DNA from: a bacterium
Lineage (GTDB): Bacteria; Patescibacteriota; Minisyncoccia; Phycocordibacterales; Phycocordibacteraceae
NCBI GenBank assembly: GCA_021794425.1
Contig: JAJYQV010000027.1
Span: 1 to 41,561, forward strand
Reading direction: 5' to 3'
DNA length: 41,561 bases
The notes beneath the pieces were generated by a model. It worked only from the letters and a program-made list of their open reading frames with translations, made no database searches and was not told where the DNA came from. The stretch's first letter is position 1, and every line of letters starts with the position of its first letter. This document shows, piece by piece, positions 31,800 to 40,949 of the stretch. The translations under genes were made by a program, and so were the position numbers.

Positions 31800-33341
31800 A
31801 TGTCCAAGACTATCGTTGAGCTCTGTCGCGATCACGGCCTCCCCTCCGGAGAGTCAGGGTCCGCGTCGCTGTCGCGCGATGTGCTGGCCGCCCGCGTATA
31901 TGACCTGGTCGAGGCTGGCGCGCCGCTCGTACTACTCTATGCGACCGATGAGCGGGCCGCCGCGCGTGGGTTCGTCGTGCACGCCGCGGTGCAAGCGGCA
32001 GACGGCCTACTGACGCTTGAGTCGGCGCTTCCGGCCGAAGACCCGAGATACCCGTCCATAACGCGGCTGGTTATGGCGGCACACTGGTTTGAGAGGCTCA
32101 TGCACGACCAGTTCGGCGTCATCGCGGAGGGGCACCCCGATTTCCGCCGACTCATGCACCACGAGAATATGCCGGCGGGCACGCACCCGCTCCGCAAGGA
32201 TTTCGCCTGGAACACGAAACTGCCGGTGGCAGATGAGCCGTCCCCGATGCATCGTGTCGAAGGGAAGGGCGTGTATGAGATCCCCGTCGGACCGATTCAT
32301 GCGGGCATCATCGAGCCCGGACACTTCCGCTTTAACGTGCGCGGCGAGCGCATCTTGTCACTCGAAGGGAAGTTGTTTTTTACGCACAAAGGCGTCGAAA
32401 AGCTCGTCGAGGGGAAGATGCCGGAGGAGGCGATGCGATTCGTGGAGCGCGTCTCGGGTGATATGGTCGTCGGGCACACGCTGGCGTATGCTCAAGCGGT
32501 GGAGCGCGTGACGGGGACGATTCCCAGCGCGCGCGCAAAAGCGTTGCGCGTGCTGTGGAACGAGCTGGAACGGCTGACGGCGCACCTCTTTGATATGGGG
32601 AATATGCCGGGCAACGGCACCGGCTTTTCGTTCATGGCGGCACAAGGATTCCGCATGGTGGAGGAGCTCAGGCGCATGCATGCGATGCTCGTTGGCCACC
32701 GCTTCTTGCGCGGCGCCATCGTGCTTGGCGGGGCGCACGACGTATCGACAGAGTCACAAGAACAGATCCTTGCGACGCTTGCAGAGACGGAACGCGATTT
32801 GAAGGAGGTCCTCAATATCGCCTTCACGAATGACGGTCTCATGGATCGCTTCGAGACTACGGGCGTGCTCAGCGAGGCGGCCGCGCGCGCCTACGGCGCG
32901 CGCGGCCCGGCCGCGCGCGCGTCGCGCGTAGCGACCGACCTGCGCGCGGAACTGCCCTACGCTGCTTATGCAACGCATGCGCCCGAGATCGTCACGGAGA
33001 AAGCGGGAGATGTCGCCGCGCGGTTCCGCGTGCGCGCTCGCGAGTGCGCCGAGTCTCTACGACTCATCCGTGCGGTGCTGGAAGAGCTGCCTGAAGGAGC
33101 GCCGGCCGTGCCGCTTGAGGGCGGCACGGGCAGTGCCTATGGCTGGAACGAGGCGTGGCGCGGCGCGGTCGTCGACTGGGTCGCGCTCGACGCGAAAGGG
33201 CGTATCGAGCGGCTCGTCATTACCGACCCGTCATTCATGAATTGGCCGCTTTTCGGCGAGATCGGCCCAGGCAACATCGTCCCCGATTTCCCACTCTGCA
33301 ACAAGAGCCTCAGTCTCTCCTACTCGGGGACTGATTTATAA
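31800..33341 (+). CDS. HyfG-like NuoC-NuoD fusion, large-subunit homologue without [NiFe] CxxC motifs
   Basis: HEPGHFRFNVRGE-type region (IIEPGHFRFNVRGERILSLEGKLFFTHKGVEKL), VERVSGDMVVGHT, C-terminus NIVPDFPLCNKSLSLSYSGTDL. Confidence 0.88.
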   Translation: MSKTIVELCRDHGLPSGESGSASLSRDVLAARVYDLVEAGAPLVLLYATDERAAARGFVVHAAVQAADGLLTLESALPAEDPRYPSITRLVMAAHWFERLMHDQFGVIAEGHPDFRRLMHHENMPAGTHPLRKDFAWNTKLPVADEPSPMHRVEGKGVYEIPVGPIHAGIIEPGHFRFNVRGERILSLEGKLFFTHKGVEKLVEGKMPEEAMRFVERVSGDMVVGHTLAYAQAVERVTGTIPSARAKALRVLWNELERLTAHLFDMGNMPGNGTGFSFMAAQGFRMVEELRRMHAMLVGHRFLRGAIVLGGAHDVSTESQEQILATLAETERDLKEVLNIAFTNDGLMDRFETTGVLSEAAARAYGARGPAARASRVATDLRAELPYAAYATHAPEIVTEKAGDVAARFRVRARECAESLRLIRAVLEELPEGAPAVPLEGGTGSAYGWNEAWRGAVVDWVALDAKGRIERLVITDPSFMNWPLFGEIGPGNIVPDFPLCNKSLSLSYSGTDL

Positions 33342-33346
33342 AATAG

Positions 33347-33375
33347 AATGGCGGCACGCAGGCGTGCCGCCATTT
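33347..33375 (+). terminator. Hairpin terminator after the HyfG-like gene
   Basis: AATGGCGGCACG-C-AGG-CGTGCCGCCATTT. Confidence 0.6.
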
Positions 33376-33386
33376 ACAATTATAAA

Positions 33387-34025
33387 TTATAATAGGTACT
33401 GTTTCAGGATTTTGAGGGCTTCCTCTCGACGCCCCTTAGTTGAGCGGCCTACGAGGAAGTGAGGGGGTTTCTGTCCGGTACCGTCGAAGTACCGCCGTAT
33501 CCCATCCGTCTCGTGTTCAAGCAAGATGGTCGTTTCGTCCACGCTGCGATGCGTGCGTTGCGCAATGACCTCTGCCTCGTCAAAAGCAAGAAGGTATATT
33601 GGCGGGCTGATACTCTGCGTTTTAAGGCGCGCTGTGACGAAATGATGATGCAGCGAAGACGTTTCTTCGCATTCGTCATCGGTAGAACAATGCGCTATCG
33701 CGTGCAGATAGGCGTCGAGGCCGAAGCCGTCGGTAAAGACCGTCTTGCCAGCCTCAAGGGCTGGACGAAGTCTCCTCCCGACAAATTCATTCAGTTGCGC
33801 CCAGCTCTCGAAGAGCCGAGAAGAGGAAAGAAGGCCTCGCCTGCGGGCACCCCAATACTGCGGGTGCTCGAGAGTACCAAACGGATTTCCCAGAAACGCG
33901 AACGCGTGCATCGGATAACGCTCCGGAAGCATGGACTCGAGTTCCTGGTATAGCGCCGTTCTCCCGGCGCCCCGGGGCCCAGAAATAGAAAAGACCCGCT
34001 GAGGCCTTGAAAGAGCTTCACCCAT
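33387..34025 (-). CDS. P-loop NTPase, thymidylate-kinase-like
   Basis: ISGPRGAGRTALYQELE Walker A; FTDGFGLDAYLHAIA; AGGAG ahead of ATG 34025. Confidence 0.55.
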   Translation of the reverse strand: MGEALSRPQRVFSISGPRGAGRTALYQELESMLPERYPMHAFAFLGNPFGTLEHPQYWGARRRGLLSSSRLFESWAQLNEFVGRRLRPALEAGKTVFTDGFGLDAYLHAIAHCSTDDECEETSSLHHHFVTARLKTQSISPPIYLLAFDEAEVIAQRTHRSVDETTILLEHETDGIRRYFDGTGQKPPHFLVGRSTKGRREEALKILKQYLL

Positions 34026-34167
34026 TTTTTTCTCCTGGTGAGTGGTTTGTAATAATTCCAAGCACTAGCATACGCTTTCCCCACACGAAAGCAACTGGCC
34101 TTATTAGGGCCGGGGCGTTTGAAAAGAGACGAGCCGCTTTTGGGGCGGCTCGCGTGATTTGGCGGGG

Positions 34168-34548
34168 TCATCGAATGTTTCCGTGGTGCCGTTCAGCGGT
34201 TGTTAGGTGGATGGTCACGCGGACCTTAAACACGGCGTTGATTTCTCCGGCAATTTTCCTGGCCGCTTCCGCATTTTCTTTTCCGTATACGTCGAGGACC
34301 CAGTGCCGGTCGTTTGCGCCTTTCTCGACGTTACTGAACCAGATTGTCCCGAGAATGGATTGTCTCGGAACGTCTCGGCAGAAACGCGAGAAATCCCACC
34401 ACGGCTTTTTCTCACGTTTCTGCAAAATGTGCAGAGAATCATTCGGTGCGGCATCATGCGTGGCGCATGAATATTGCGTGAGTCCCCGCAGAAGAAAGAA
34501 CCTCCCGATAGCCTCGACGGGGCGGTGTGTGTCTGATCGTGCGTCCAT
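34168..34548 (-). CDS. Hypothetical protein
   Basis: AAGGAG upstream of the ATG (complement 34548); terminator-like GAGCCGC-CCCAAAA-GCGGCTC + TCTCTTTT downstream. Confidence 0.55.
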   Translation of the reverse strand: MDARSDTHRPVEAIGRFFLLRGLTQYSCATHDAAPNDSLHILQKREKKPWWDFSRFCRDVPRQSILGTIWFSNVEKGANDRHWVLDVYGKENAEAARKIAGEINAVFKVRVTIHLTTAERHHGNIR

Positions 34549-34671
34549 ATGCCTCTCCTTAGCGTGTGTCGTGGTCGGCCTCGGGCTTCCGGCCCTGCCC
34601 CCCTGGGAGATTGGCACTGGTGGTGCCGCTTGTCAAATGCGCATCCTTTCCGGGCGCGGTACACTGGAGGC

Positions 34672-37584
34672 ATGGCGACCACGATGGCATTTGAAGAAGC
34701 GTACGGGAAACTCAATGCGAAACAGAAAGAAGCGGTGGATACCATCTACGGCCCGGTTGTAGTCGTGGCCGGTCCCGGCACGGGGAAGACGCAGATGCTC
34801 GCGCTCCGCATCGGGAACATCCTCCAGAAATCGACCGGTACCAAGCCGGACGAGATTCTCGCGCTCACCTTCACGGAAAGCGCTGTGGCGACGCTGCGCA
34901 CGCGCCTCGCGTCTTTCATAGGCGGTGCCGCATACCGCGTGCGCATCCACACCTTCCACGGCTTCGCTCAGTCAATATTACAATTGCGCCCCGACCTCTT
35001 TCCGCGTATCGCGGAGGGCGCGCCGCTCGGCGAGGTGCGCGGCATCACGCTCATGGAAGAGCTGCTCGACGCAGGGTCGTACGCGAAGATACGCAGCCCG
35101 AAAAACCCGCACCGGAGCGCGCGCGCTCTGCTCAATTTCATGAGCAAGCTGAAGCAGGAGCACTACACGCCCGAGGAGTATCTCGCCGTGCTTACCAAAG
35201 AGTACGAGCTCATACTCGCCGACCCGGAGCGCGTCCATGAGGGCGGGCGATACGCGGGCCAGGAAAAAGGCGATTTCATTCGTCGCCGCGAACGGCTTGA
35301 GAAGCATATTGAGGTCGCGCATCTCTTTGCCGCCTATCAAGAAGCGCTTCAGCGCGAGTCGCTTTATGATTACGAGGATCTCATCAACGATGCGATTCGC
35401 GGACTTGAGAGCGATGAAGGTTTCCGCGCCCAAGTGGGGGAGCGCTCGCAGTTCGTGCTCGCCGACGAGCACCAGGACGCGAACCCGGCGCAGAACCGCT
35501 TGCTTGAGCTTGTGACCGATTTTGACGGCTCGCCCAACGTGTTCATCGTTGGCGACGAGAAGCAGGCGATTTACCGCTTCCAGGGCGCGTCGCTCGCGTC
35601 GTTCTTTTATTTCAAGGAAAAATACCCCGCTGCGAAACTCATCTCGCTCGACGAGAATTATCGCTCGACCGAGAAGATACTCGCCGCCGCGCACGACCTC
35701 ATCGCTCCCGCGCCGGTACCAGACCCCACTCTGCGCCCGCAGCTGCGCGCGGTGCGCGGCGCGGGCGGCATGGTCGAGGAGGCGGCGTGCGACACGCCGC
35801 GGCAGGAGCAGGAGACTATTTGCGCGCATATCGAGAAGCTGCACGAGTCAGGCGTATCGTACGAAGACATCGCAATCCTCACCAAAAAGAATGCCGACGT
35901 GCTCGCGCTTGCCGAGGCCCTGCGCCGCGCTGGTATCCCCGAAGATCACGCGAGCGCCGAGGCGAGCGCGCTTGGGCACCCTGCGGTCCTGCTCTTCATC
36001 TCGCTCGTGCGCGCGGCGGCTGATCTCTCGCAGGATGCGCAGCTTGCCCGCGCGCTCTTCCTGCCGGGGTTGCCCCTGCCGCTTGGGGAGCGTTTGCGGC
36101 TGCTCGTCCATCCGCGAGACGGGAGACCGCTTCTGCGCATGCTCAAGGAGTGCGATGCGCCCGAGATGCGGGCGTGGGCGAGGAAACTGGAGGCGCTCGC
36201 CGAAGAGATGCCCGCGACGCCGGTGGTTGCGTGGCTTGCGCGGCTTGCTCTTGAGAGCGGGTTTGTCGCCGGACTGCTCGCGCTTGGCGAAAGCGAAGAG
36301 GCATACGAAGCGTACGAAGGATTCATGGGGGAGGCGGCGCTCCTCGCGCGCGAAAACCCGGGTGCGACTGCGCGTGACCTCCTCGCTCGGCTAGACATCA
36401 TCGAGAAGCATGAGCTGCGGGTGAAGCGTGCGCGCACGCGGCACGCGGGCGTTCGCCTCATGACCGTGCACGGCGCAAAAGGGCTCGAATTCCCGTACGT
36501 TATCATCGCGCACGCGACCGACGAGAAGTGGCTGCGCGGGAGAACCGACGAGTTCTCGCTCCTTCTGGAAAAAGAAGACGACGAGCACGACGAGCGTCGC
36601 TTGCTCTACGTCGCGCTCACGCGCGCGCGAGACGGCGTGCTCATCACTCGCGCGGCCGTGACGGATGAGGATCGCGCGCAGACGCCGCTGCGGTTTCTCG
36701 CTGACATGGCGGAGCATGCGGCCGCAAGGGTTCCCGCAGCGGGAACCCTTGCGGCCGCGCCCTATGAGGCGCGCACCGTCCTGGACGCGAATTTCTTGAA
36801 AGAGCGTCTGCTTGCGCGCGGTTTTTCACCAACCGGTTTCAATAACTACATGCAGTCGCCGTGGCAGTATTATTTCCGCACGCTCCTGCAGCTCCCCGAT
36901 GCGCCGACCCTGCCGATGATGTTCGGCACGGCGATGCACGCAGGGCTCAAGGCCTATGCCGACAAGCTGCCGGGCGGCGACGCGACCATCGACGCAGCCG
37001 TTGCAGCATTTGTGGGCGAACTCTCGCGCCTGCCGCTCTCGCCGCTCGATCGACAAGAGCTCGCAAAGAAGGGCGAAGACGCACTCCGCGCGTACCTCGC
37101 GCAAGAAGCTTCCGGCATGACGCGCGCACACGAGTCAGAATTCTCAATCACCGTGCCGCTCAGCGTGCCGGGCCTGGGCGATATCCCGCTCACCGGCAAG
37201 CTCGATCGGCTCGACCTGCGCGACGACGGTACGGTCGCGGTCATCGACTACAAGACCGGCAAGGCGCGGAGTGACAACGACATCAAAGGCCTTACGAAAT
37301 CGAGCGACGGCGGCTACTACCGCCAGCTCGTGTTCTATAAATTGCTGCTCGACCGCGACGGGCGCTATGACATGCGCGAAGCGGCGCTCCATTTTGTGGA
37401 GCCCGACGAGAAAGGGAAGTGCGTCATCCGCACGTTCGCCATCACCTCTGCCGAAGTCGCGGCCCTCGAAGCCGAGCTTGTCGCAGCTGCGCAGAAAATC
37501 GCCGACGGCTCGGCGTTCGCAACCCCCTGCGACCCGGGCTCATGCGACTACTGCCCCCTCGTCGGATTTTTGCTCGCGCGATGA
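34672..37584 (+). CDS. UvrD-family helicase with C-terminal PD-(D/E)XK nuclease domain
   Basis: LNAKQKEAVDTIYGPVVVVAGPGTGKTQMLALRI, DEHQDANPAQNRLLEL, TVHGAKGLEFPYVIIAH, VAVIDYKTGKA, Cys-rich CDPGSCDYCPL. Confidence 0.92.
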   Translation: MATTMAFEEAYGKLNAKQKEAVDTIYGPVVVVAGPGTGKTQMLALRIGNILQKSTGTKPDEILALTFTESAVATLRTRLASFIGGAAYRVRIHTFHGFAQSILQLRPDLFPRIAEGAPLGEVRGITLMEELLDAGSYAKIRSPKNPHRSARALLNFMSKLKQEHYTPEEYLAVLTKEYELILADPERVHEGGRYAGQEKGDFIRRRERLEKHIEVAHLFAAYQEALQRESLYDYEDLINDAIRGLESDEGFRAQVGERSQFVLADEHQDANPAQNRLLELVTDFDGSPNVFIVGDEKQAIYRFQGASLASFFYFKEKYPAAKLISLDENYRSTEKILAAAHDLIAPAPVPDPTLRPQLRAVRGAGGMVEEAACDTPRQEQETICAHIEKLHESGVSYEDIAILTKKNADVLALAEALRRAGIPEDHASAEASALGHPAVLLFISLVRAAADLSQDAQLARALFLPGLPLPLGERLRLLVHPRDGRPLLRMLKECDAPEMRAWARKLEALAEEMPATPVVAWLARLALESGFVAGLLALGESEEAYEAYEGFMGEAALLARENPGATARDLLARLDIIEKHELRVKRARTRHAGVRLMTVHGAKGLEFPYVIIAHATDEKWLRGRTDEFSLLLEKEDDEHDERRLLYVALTRARDGVLITRAAVTDEDRAQTPLRFLADMAEHAAARVPAAGTLAAAPYEARTVLDANFLKERLLARGFSPTGFNNYMQSPWQYYFRTLLQLPDAPTLPMMFGTAMHAGLKAYADKLPGGDATIDAAVAAFVGELSRLPLSPLDRQELAKKGEDALRAYLAQEASGMTRAHESEFSITVPLSVPGLGDIPLTGKLDRLDLRDDGTVAVIDYKTGKARSDNDIKGLTKSSDGGYYRQLVFYKLLLDRDGRYDMREAALHFVEPDEKGKCVIRTFAITSAEVAALEAELVAAAQKIADGSAFATPCDPGSCDYCPLVGFLLAR
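36718..36758. repeat. 41-nt perfect palindrome inside the helicase-nuclease gene
   Basis: GCGGCCGCAAGGGTTCCCGC-A-GCGGGAACCCTTGCGGCCGC, 20-bp arms with single-base centre. Confidence 0.95.
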
Positions 37585-37585
37585 T

Positions 37586-38266
37586 TTATCGCGCGTCCTG
37601 GAGTGCGGTATCGACGAGCTGCTGCACGGCGGCGTAGGGGTAGGCGCCAGGAATGACGACGGGCGGCTTGCCGGTGACGAGTATGAGGGAGTAGGGCGTG
37701 CCTTGCGCGCCGATGTCGATCGCATTTTGTCGGTCGGCCATGATGCGCGCGTCGACAGTGGTTGAGGCGTCGGCATAACAGGAGGCAAACGCGCCGCCGG
37801 GGATGCCTATCTGCTGCGCAAACGTGCCGTAGCGCGACGCGTCGGCCGGTTGGTTCGCGAAAAGGTCGTCAGCGAACGCCCAGAAGGCGTCGTTGCCGCC
37901 GGCGCTCGCGGCGCACTCGGCCGCTTCGGCGTTGCGCATCGCGTCGGGGTGGATTTCCGTGAGCGGGAATTCTCGGAAGACCCACGCGACATTCCCGTCG
38001 GCTCCTTCGTTTGCGATGATTTGGTGGAGCGTGTCGTTGAACCCTTTGCAATAGGTGCAGTCGAAATCGGAATACTCGACAATCATCACGGGCGCAGCCG
38101 GATTCCCGAGGATGTGGTCGCTCGCATCGACCGGGCGCACCAGAGCAGGGTTGCCCGAGCCCGACGCGGTCGACGACTGTTGCCGGGGTGTCGAGACGTA
38201 CACGGCGACAGCAACGATAATGCCGCCGAGCACGATCGCGAGGGGGATGGTGTACGAGGATTTCAT
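37586..38266 (-). CDS. Membrane-anchored DsbA-like thioredoxin-fold protein
   Basis: N-terminal TM segment; VEYSDFDCTYCKGFNDTL; GTPYSLIL. Confidence 0.88.
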   Translation of the reverse strand: MKSSYTIPLAIVLGGIIVAVAVYVSTPRQQSSTASGSGNPALVRPVDASDHILGNPAAPVMIVEYSDFDCTYCKGFNDTLHQIIANEGADGNVAWVFREFPLTEIHPDAMRNAEAAECAASAGGNDAFWAFADDLFANQPADASRYGTFAQQIGIPGGAFASCYADASTTVDARIMADRQNAIDIGAQGTPYSLILVTGKPPVVIPGAYPYAAVQQLVDTALQDAR

Positions 38267-38847
38267 AATTGGAGGGCGTGGGTGAGGGAAGGCGTCTCGG
38301 CGAAACGGGTGCCCCAATCGGTGGTGTCGAGCTTTATGTCGCGCTTCTCGCGCAGGTCTTTGTACTTGAGCTTGCCGTGCTCGATCGCGTAGTCGTAAAG
38401 TTCGCGGGTGATGCGCACATCCTCGATGCAATACTGGCGCACCAAGTCCTTCTGCCCCTCGCGCCACCACTGCCCGGCCTTGAGTCCGTCGCCGGACTTA
38501 CCGCGCCCGAGGGTCGCTTCGGCGAGGGATTGGAGCCGGATGCGCCGGCCGAGCACCTTCTGTACCTCGACGAGCAGGTCGAGCGACGGCACGTGGGAGA
38601 GTTCGCCCGGATAGTAGCGGTTCAGGAGCGGGATGTCGAACGAGTCAGAATTGAAGCCGATGAGGAAGTCGGCATGCTCGATGATGGGCCAGAGCTGCGG
38701 CAGCTCTTCGCGCGAGAACGATGTGTATTCGTCGGTGAGCGAATCGTGGATGCCCACGACGATGAGCTCCTGCTCGTTCACGTCGACGTGGCCGCGCACG
38801 ACGGAGTCGGAAATGGATTCAATATCGAAAGTGATGGCGCGCGGCAT
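38263..38847 (-). CDS. RNase H-like 3'-5' exonuclease
   Basis: ITFDIESISDS, IGFNSDSFDIPLLNRYY, YCIEDVRITRELYDYA. Confidence 0.8.
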   Translation of the reverse strand: MPRAITFDIESISDSVVRGHVDVNEQELIVVGIHDSLTDEYTSFSREELPQLWPIIEHADFLIGFNSDSFDIPLLNRYYPGELSHVPSLDLLVEVQKVLGRRIRLQSLAEATLGRGKSGDGLKAGQWWREGQKDLVRQYCIEDVRITRELYDYAIEHGKLKYKDLREKRDIKLDTTDWGTRFAETPSLTHALQL

Positions 38848-38859
38848 ACTAATGAGCGG

Positions 38860-40125
38860 CTAGCTGCCCGTGCGCAAGCGCAAGGGCAGCTCAGAGACGG
38901 GAAGACCAACTTCTTCGCCGGTCGCGAGGACTTTCATACGGACCGTCTGGCTCGCCACTTCGTTTGCGCCGTAGGCGAGGAAAAGCGGGATGCCCCGCTT
39001 GACCGCGTCTTTGATCTGGTCGCCGAGATTCTTTTCGGTGAGGTTCACGAAGACGCGAGAGCCCTGCGCGCGCAAGGTCGCCGCAAAGGCCTGCGCGCCG
39101 GGAATGTCCTCGGGCGAGGGGGTGCCCAGGTAGAGCTCGGGGCGGCCGTCCGTGTCGGCGACGGTGAGCCCGTGCGTCAGGAGGAAGTCGGCGAGCGTGA
39201 CATCGCCCATGCCGAAGCCGACAGCGGGAATCGGGTCGCCGCCAAAGAGCGCGACGAGCCGGTCGAAGCGCCCGCCGCCGAAAAGCGCGCGCGGGTTCTC
39301 GGGGTTCGTATCGAATATCTCGAAGACGATGCCGGTGTAGTAGTCGAAGCCGCGGGTGAGGGTCGGGTCGAAGACGGCGTTGCCCACGCCGCGGCGCGCG
39401 AGCGCTTCGATGGTGTCGAGGAGCGCTTTCTTTTCTCGTGCCACGTCGGGCGACGTGCCGGCGTCCTCGATGAGGGCGAGCGGGTCCTTCGCGGTGATGG
39501 CGGCTTGCGCTGCCGCGAACTCTTCTGCGGGCATCTTGTTTTTCTTGTCGAGGAGGTGCAGGTACGCGCGCGATGCTTCGGCGTTGAGCTCGGCTGCGGT
39601 GCAGGCGGCGGTGAGGAGCGCGCGAGAGTTCACGCGCACGACAAAATCGCTCTCCTTGGCGCCGAAACTCTTCAGGAGGTCGGTGGCGACGGTGATGACT
39701 TCGAGGTCTGCTTCGGCGCTTCCCGCGCCGACGAGGTCGACGTTCAGCTGATAGTGTTCGCGCAAGCGGCCTTTTTGCGGCCGTTCGTAGCGGAAGACGT
39801 TCGGGATCGAGAACCAGCGCGCCGGGAGCGGCATCTCGCGGCGCTTGCCGGCGATCATGCGCGCGAGCGTCGGGGTCATCTCGGGGCGGAGCGTCACACG
39901 CCGGTCGCCGCGGTCGGTAAAGGTGTAGGTCTGCTCGGAGACGATCTCCTCCGAGGTTTTCGCTTCGTAGAGCTCGGCGCGCTCAAGCGGGGAGGCGGCG
40001 TACTCCTCGTAGCCCCACTGGGCGAGGGTCGCGCGCATGCGCGTAAACATCGCCTGCATCCGCGCCCAATCAGTGGGGTAAAAATCACGAACACCCTTGT
40101 ACGGGTCGGTGGAAAGGTCGGTCAT
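38860..40125 (-). CDS. hisS: Histidyl-tRNA synthetase
   Basis: TLRPEMTPTLARM, FRYERPQKGRLREHYQLNVDLVG, RGFDYYTGIVFEIF, FGGGRFDRL. Confidence 0.93.
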   Translation of the reverse strand: MTDLSTDPYKGVRDFYPTDWARMQAMFTRMRATLAQWGYEEYAASPLERAELYEAKTSEEIVSEQTYTFTDRGDRRVTLRPEMTPTLARMIAGKRREMPLPARWFSIPNVFRYERPQKGRLREHYQLNVDLVGAGSAEADLEVITVATDLLKSFGAKESDFVVRVNSRALLTAACTAAELNAEASRAYLHLLDKKNKMPAEEFAAAQAAITAKDPLALIEDAGTSPDVAREKKALLDTIEALARRGVGNAVFDPTLTRGFDYYTGIVFEIFDTNPENPRALFGGGRFDRLVALFGGDPIPAVGFGMGDVTLADFLLTHGLTVADTDGRPELYLGTPSPEDIPGAQAFAATLRAQGSRVFVNLTEKNLGDQIKDAVKRGIPLFLAYGANEVASQTVRMKVLATGEEVGLPVSELPLRLRTGS

Positions 40126-40172
40126 ACCCGGGTATAGTATCACGAACACCCCTGGCGCATCCACAGAAATAT

Positions 40173-40200
40173 TTGACAAACAACATATAGTCTGTATTAT
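40173..40200 (+). promoter_or_regulatory. Sigma70-like promoter for the DGR target gene
   Basis: TTGACA (40173-40178), 16-nt spacer, TATTAT (40195-40200). Confidence 0.7.
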
Positions 40201-40231
40201 AGTGCTAGCTTAGTCTGCTCTTTGCATCAGC

Positions 40232-40284
40232 GTTCGCCACAGCAGAAAGGAGCTCACCCGGGGCCGCTTTCTGCTGTGGCGAAC
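40232..40284 (+). promoter_or_regulatory. Long 5'-leader hairpin of the DGR target gene
   Basis: GTTCGCCACAGCAGAAAG (40232-40249) / CTTTCTGCTGTGGCGAAC (40267-40284), 18-bp perfect stem, 17-nt loop. Confidence 0.85.
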
Positions 40285-40330
40285 CCTGAAGGGAAGCTTG
40301 AACAGCACAACCACCCAAGGAGAAAACGTC

Positions 40331-40948
40331 ATGACGACGAAAACCTATGACGGGCAAACAGCCCGTTTCATTGCCTCTGTTGCAACGTGCATGCCGGCGC
40401 TTTCGGGCGAAGTCATGCAAGGCTGGATTGACAACCCGCAGGCACTCAAGAAGTTCCTGAGAGGGCTCAGCCCGAGCAAAGAAAAACACGCGCCCGATGA
40501 CGTCATCCGCGTTGACCGCTCGATCCGTCCGGCATACCCGAAATGGGCGGACCCGGAGTGGATCAACGACCCGGGTTTCATCGCTCTCGAGCAGACCGGT
40601 CCCGCTGAGTATCCAATCGGCAGTCTGGAGCAATGGCTCCACGACGGTCAGAAGAACGGCGGATTGGAGCGAGGCCACGCAATCTACGAGCACTTGGAGA
40701 GCAATAACATGCTCGTAAGCTGTCTCGGCCTCACCGATCTCCTGGCCATCCAGAAGCTCGGTGTTGAGGTCTTCCGCCGGTATTTCGCCGACAAAGCGGT
40801 GTTCGGTTGGAAGTCCGTCGTCCGGCACCGTGATGGCGACCTGGACGTGCCGTGCCTCGTTGGGGACGTCGGCGAGGTCGTGTTGGACTGGCACTGGCTC
40901 GACTACGACTGGGATGGCGATAGTCCGGTGCTCCGCTTCGCAAGTTAG
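40331..40948 (+). CDS. DGR target (variable) protein
   Basis: AAGGAG upstream of ATG 40331; C-terminus encoded by the VR: RHRDGDLDVPCLVGDVGEVVLDWHWLDYDWDGDSPVLRFAS. Confidence 0.85.
   Translation: MTTKTYDGQTARFIASVATCMPALSGEVMQGWIDNPQALKKFLRGLSPSKEKHAPDDVIRVDRSIRPAYPKWADPEWINDPGFIALEQTGPAEYPIGSLEQWLHDGQKNGGLERGHAIYEHLESNNMLVSCLGLTDLLAIQKLGVEVFRRYFADKAVFGWKSVVRHRDGDLDVPCLVGDVGEVVLDWHWLDYDWDGDSPVLRFAS
40819..40943 (+). repeat. DGR variable repeat (VR)
   Basis: 125-nt gapless match to 41265-41389; 14 mismatches, 13 at TR adenines. Confidence 0.92.
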
Positions 40949-40949
40949 A

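Noticed and set aside
31800-33341. Functional [NiFe] hydrogenase large subunit
   Set aside because: Both CxxC nickel-ligand motifs are missing, so hydrogenase activity is not supported.
38269-40137. 622-aa + strand ORF antisense to the exonuclease and hisS genes
   Set aside because: Spans two genuine minus-strand genes and has a low-complexity R/E/V/D composition typical of antisense frames.
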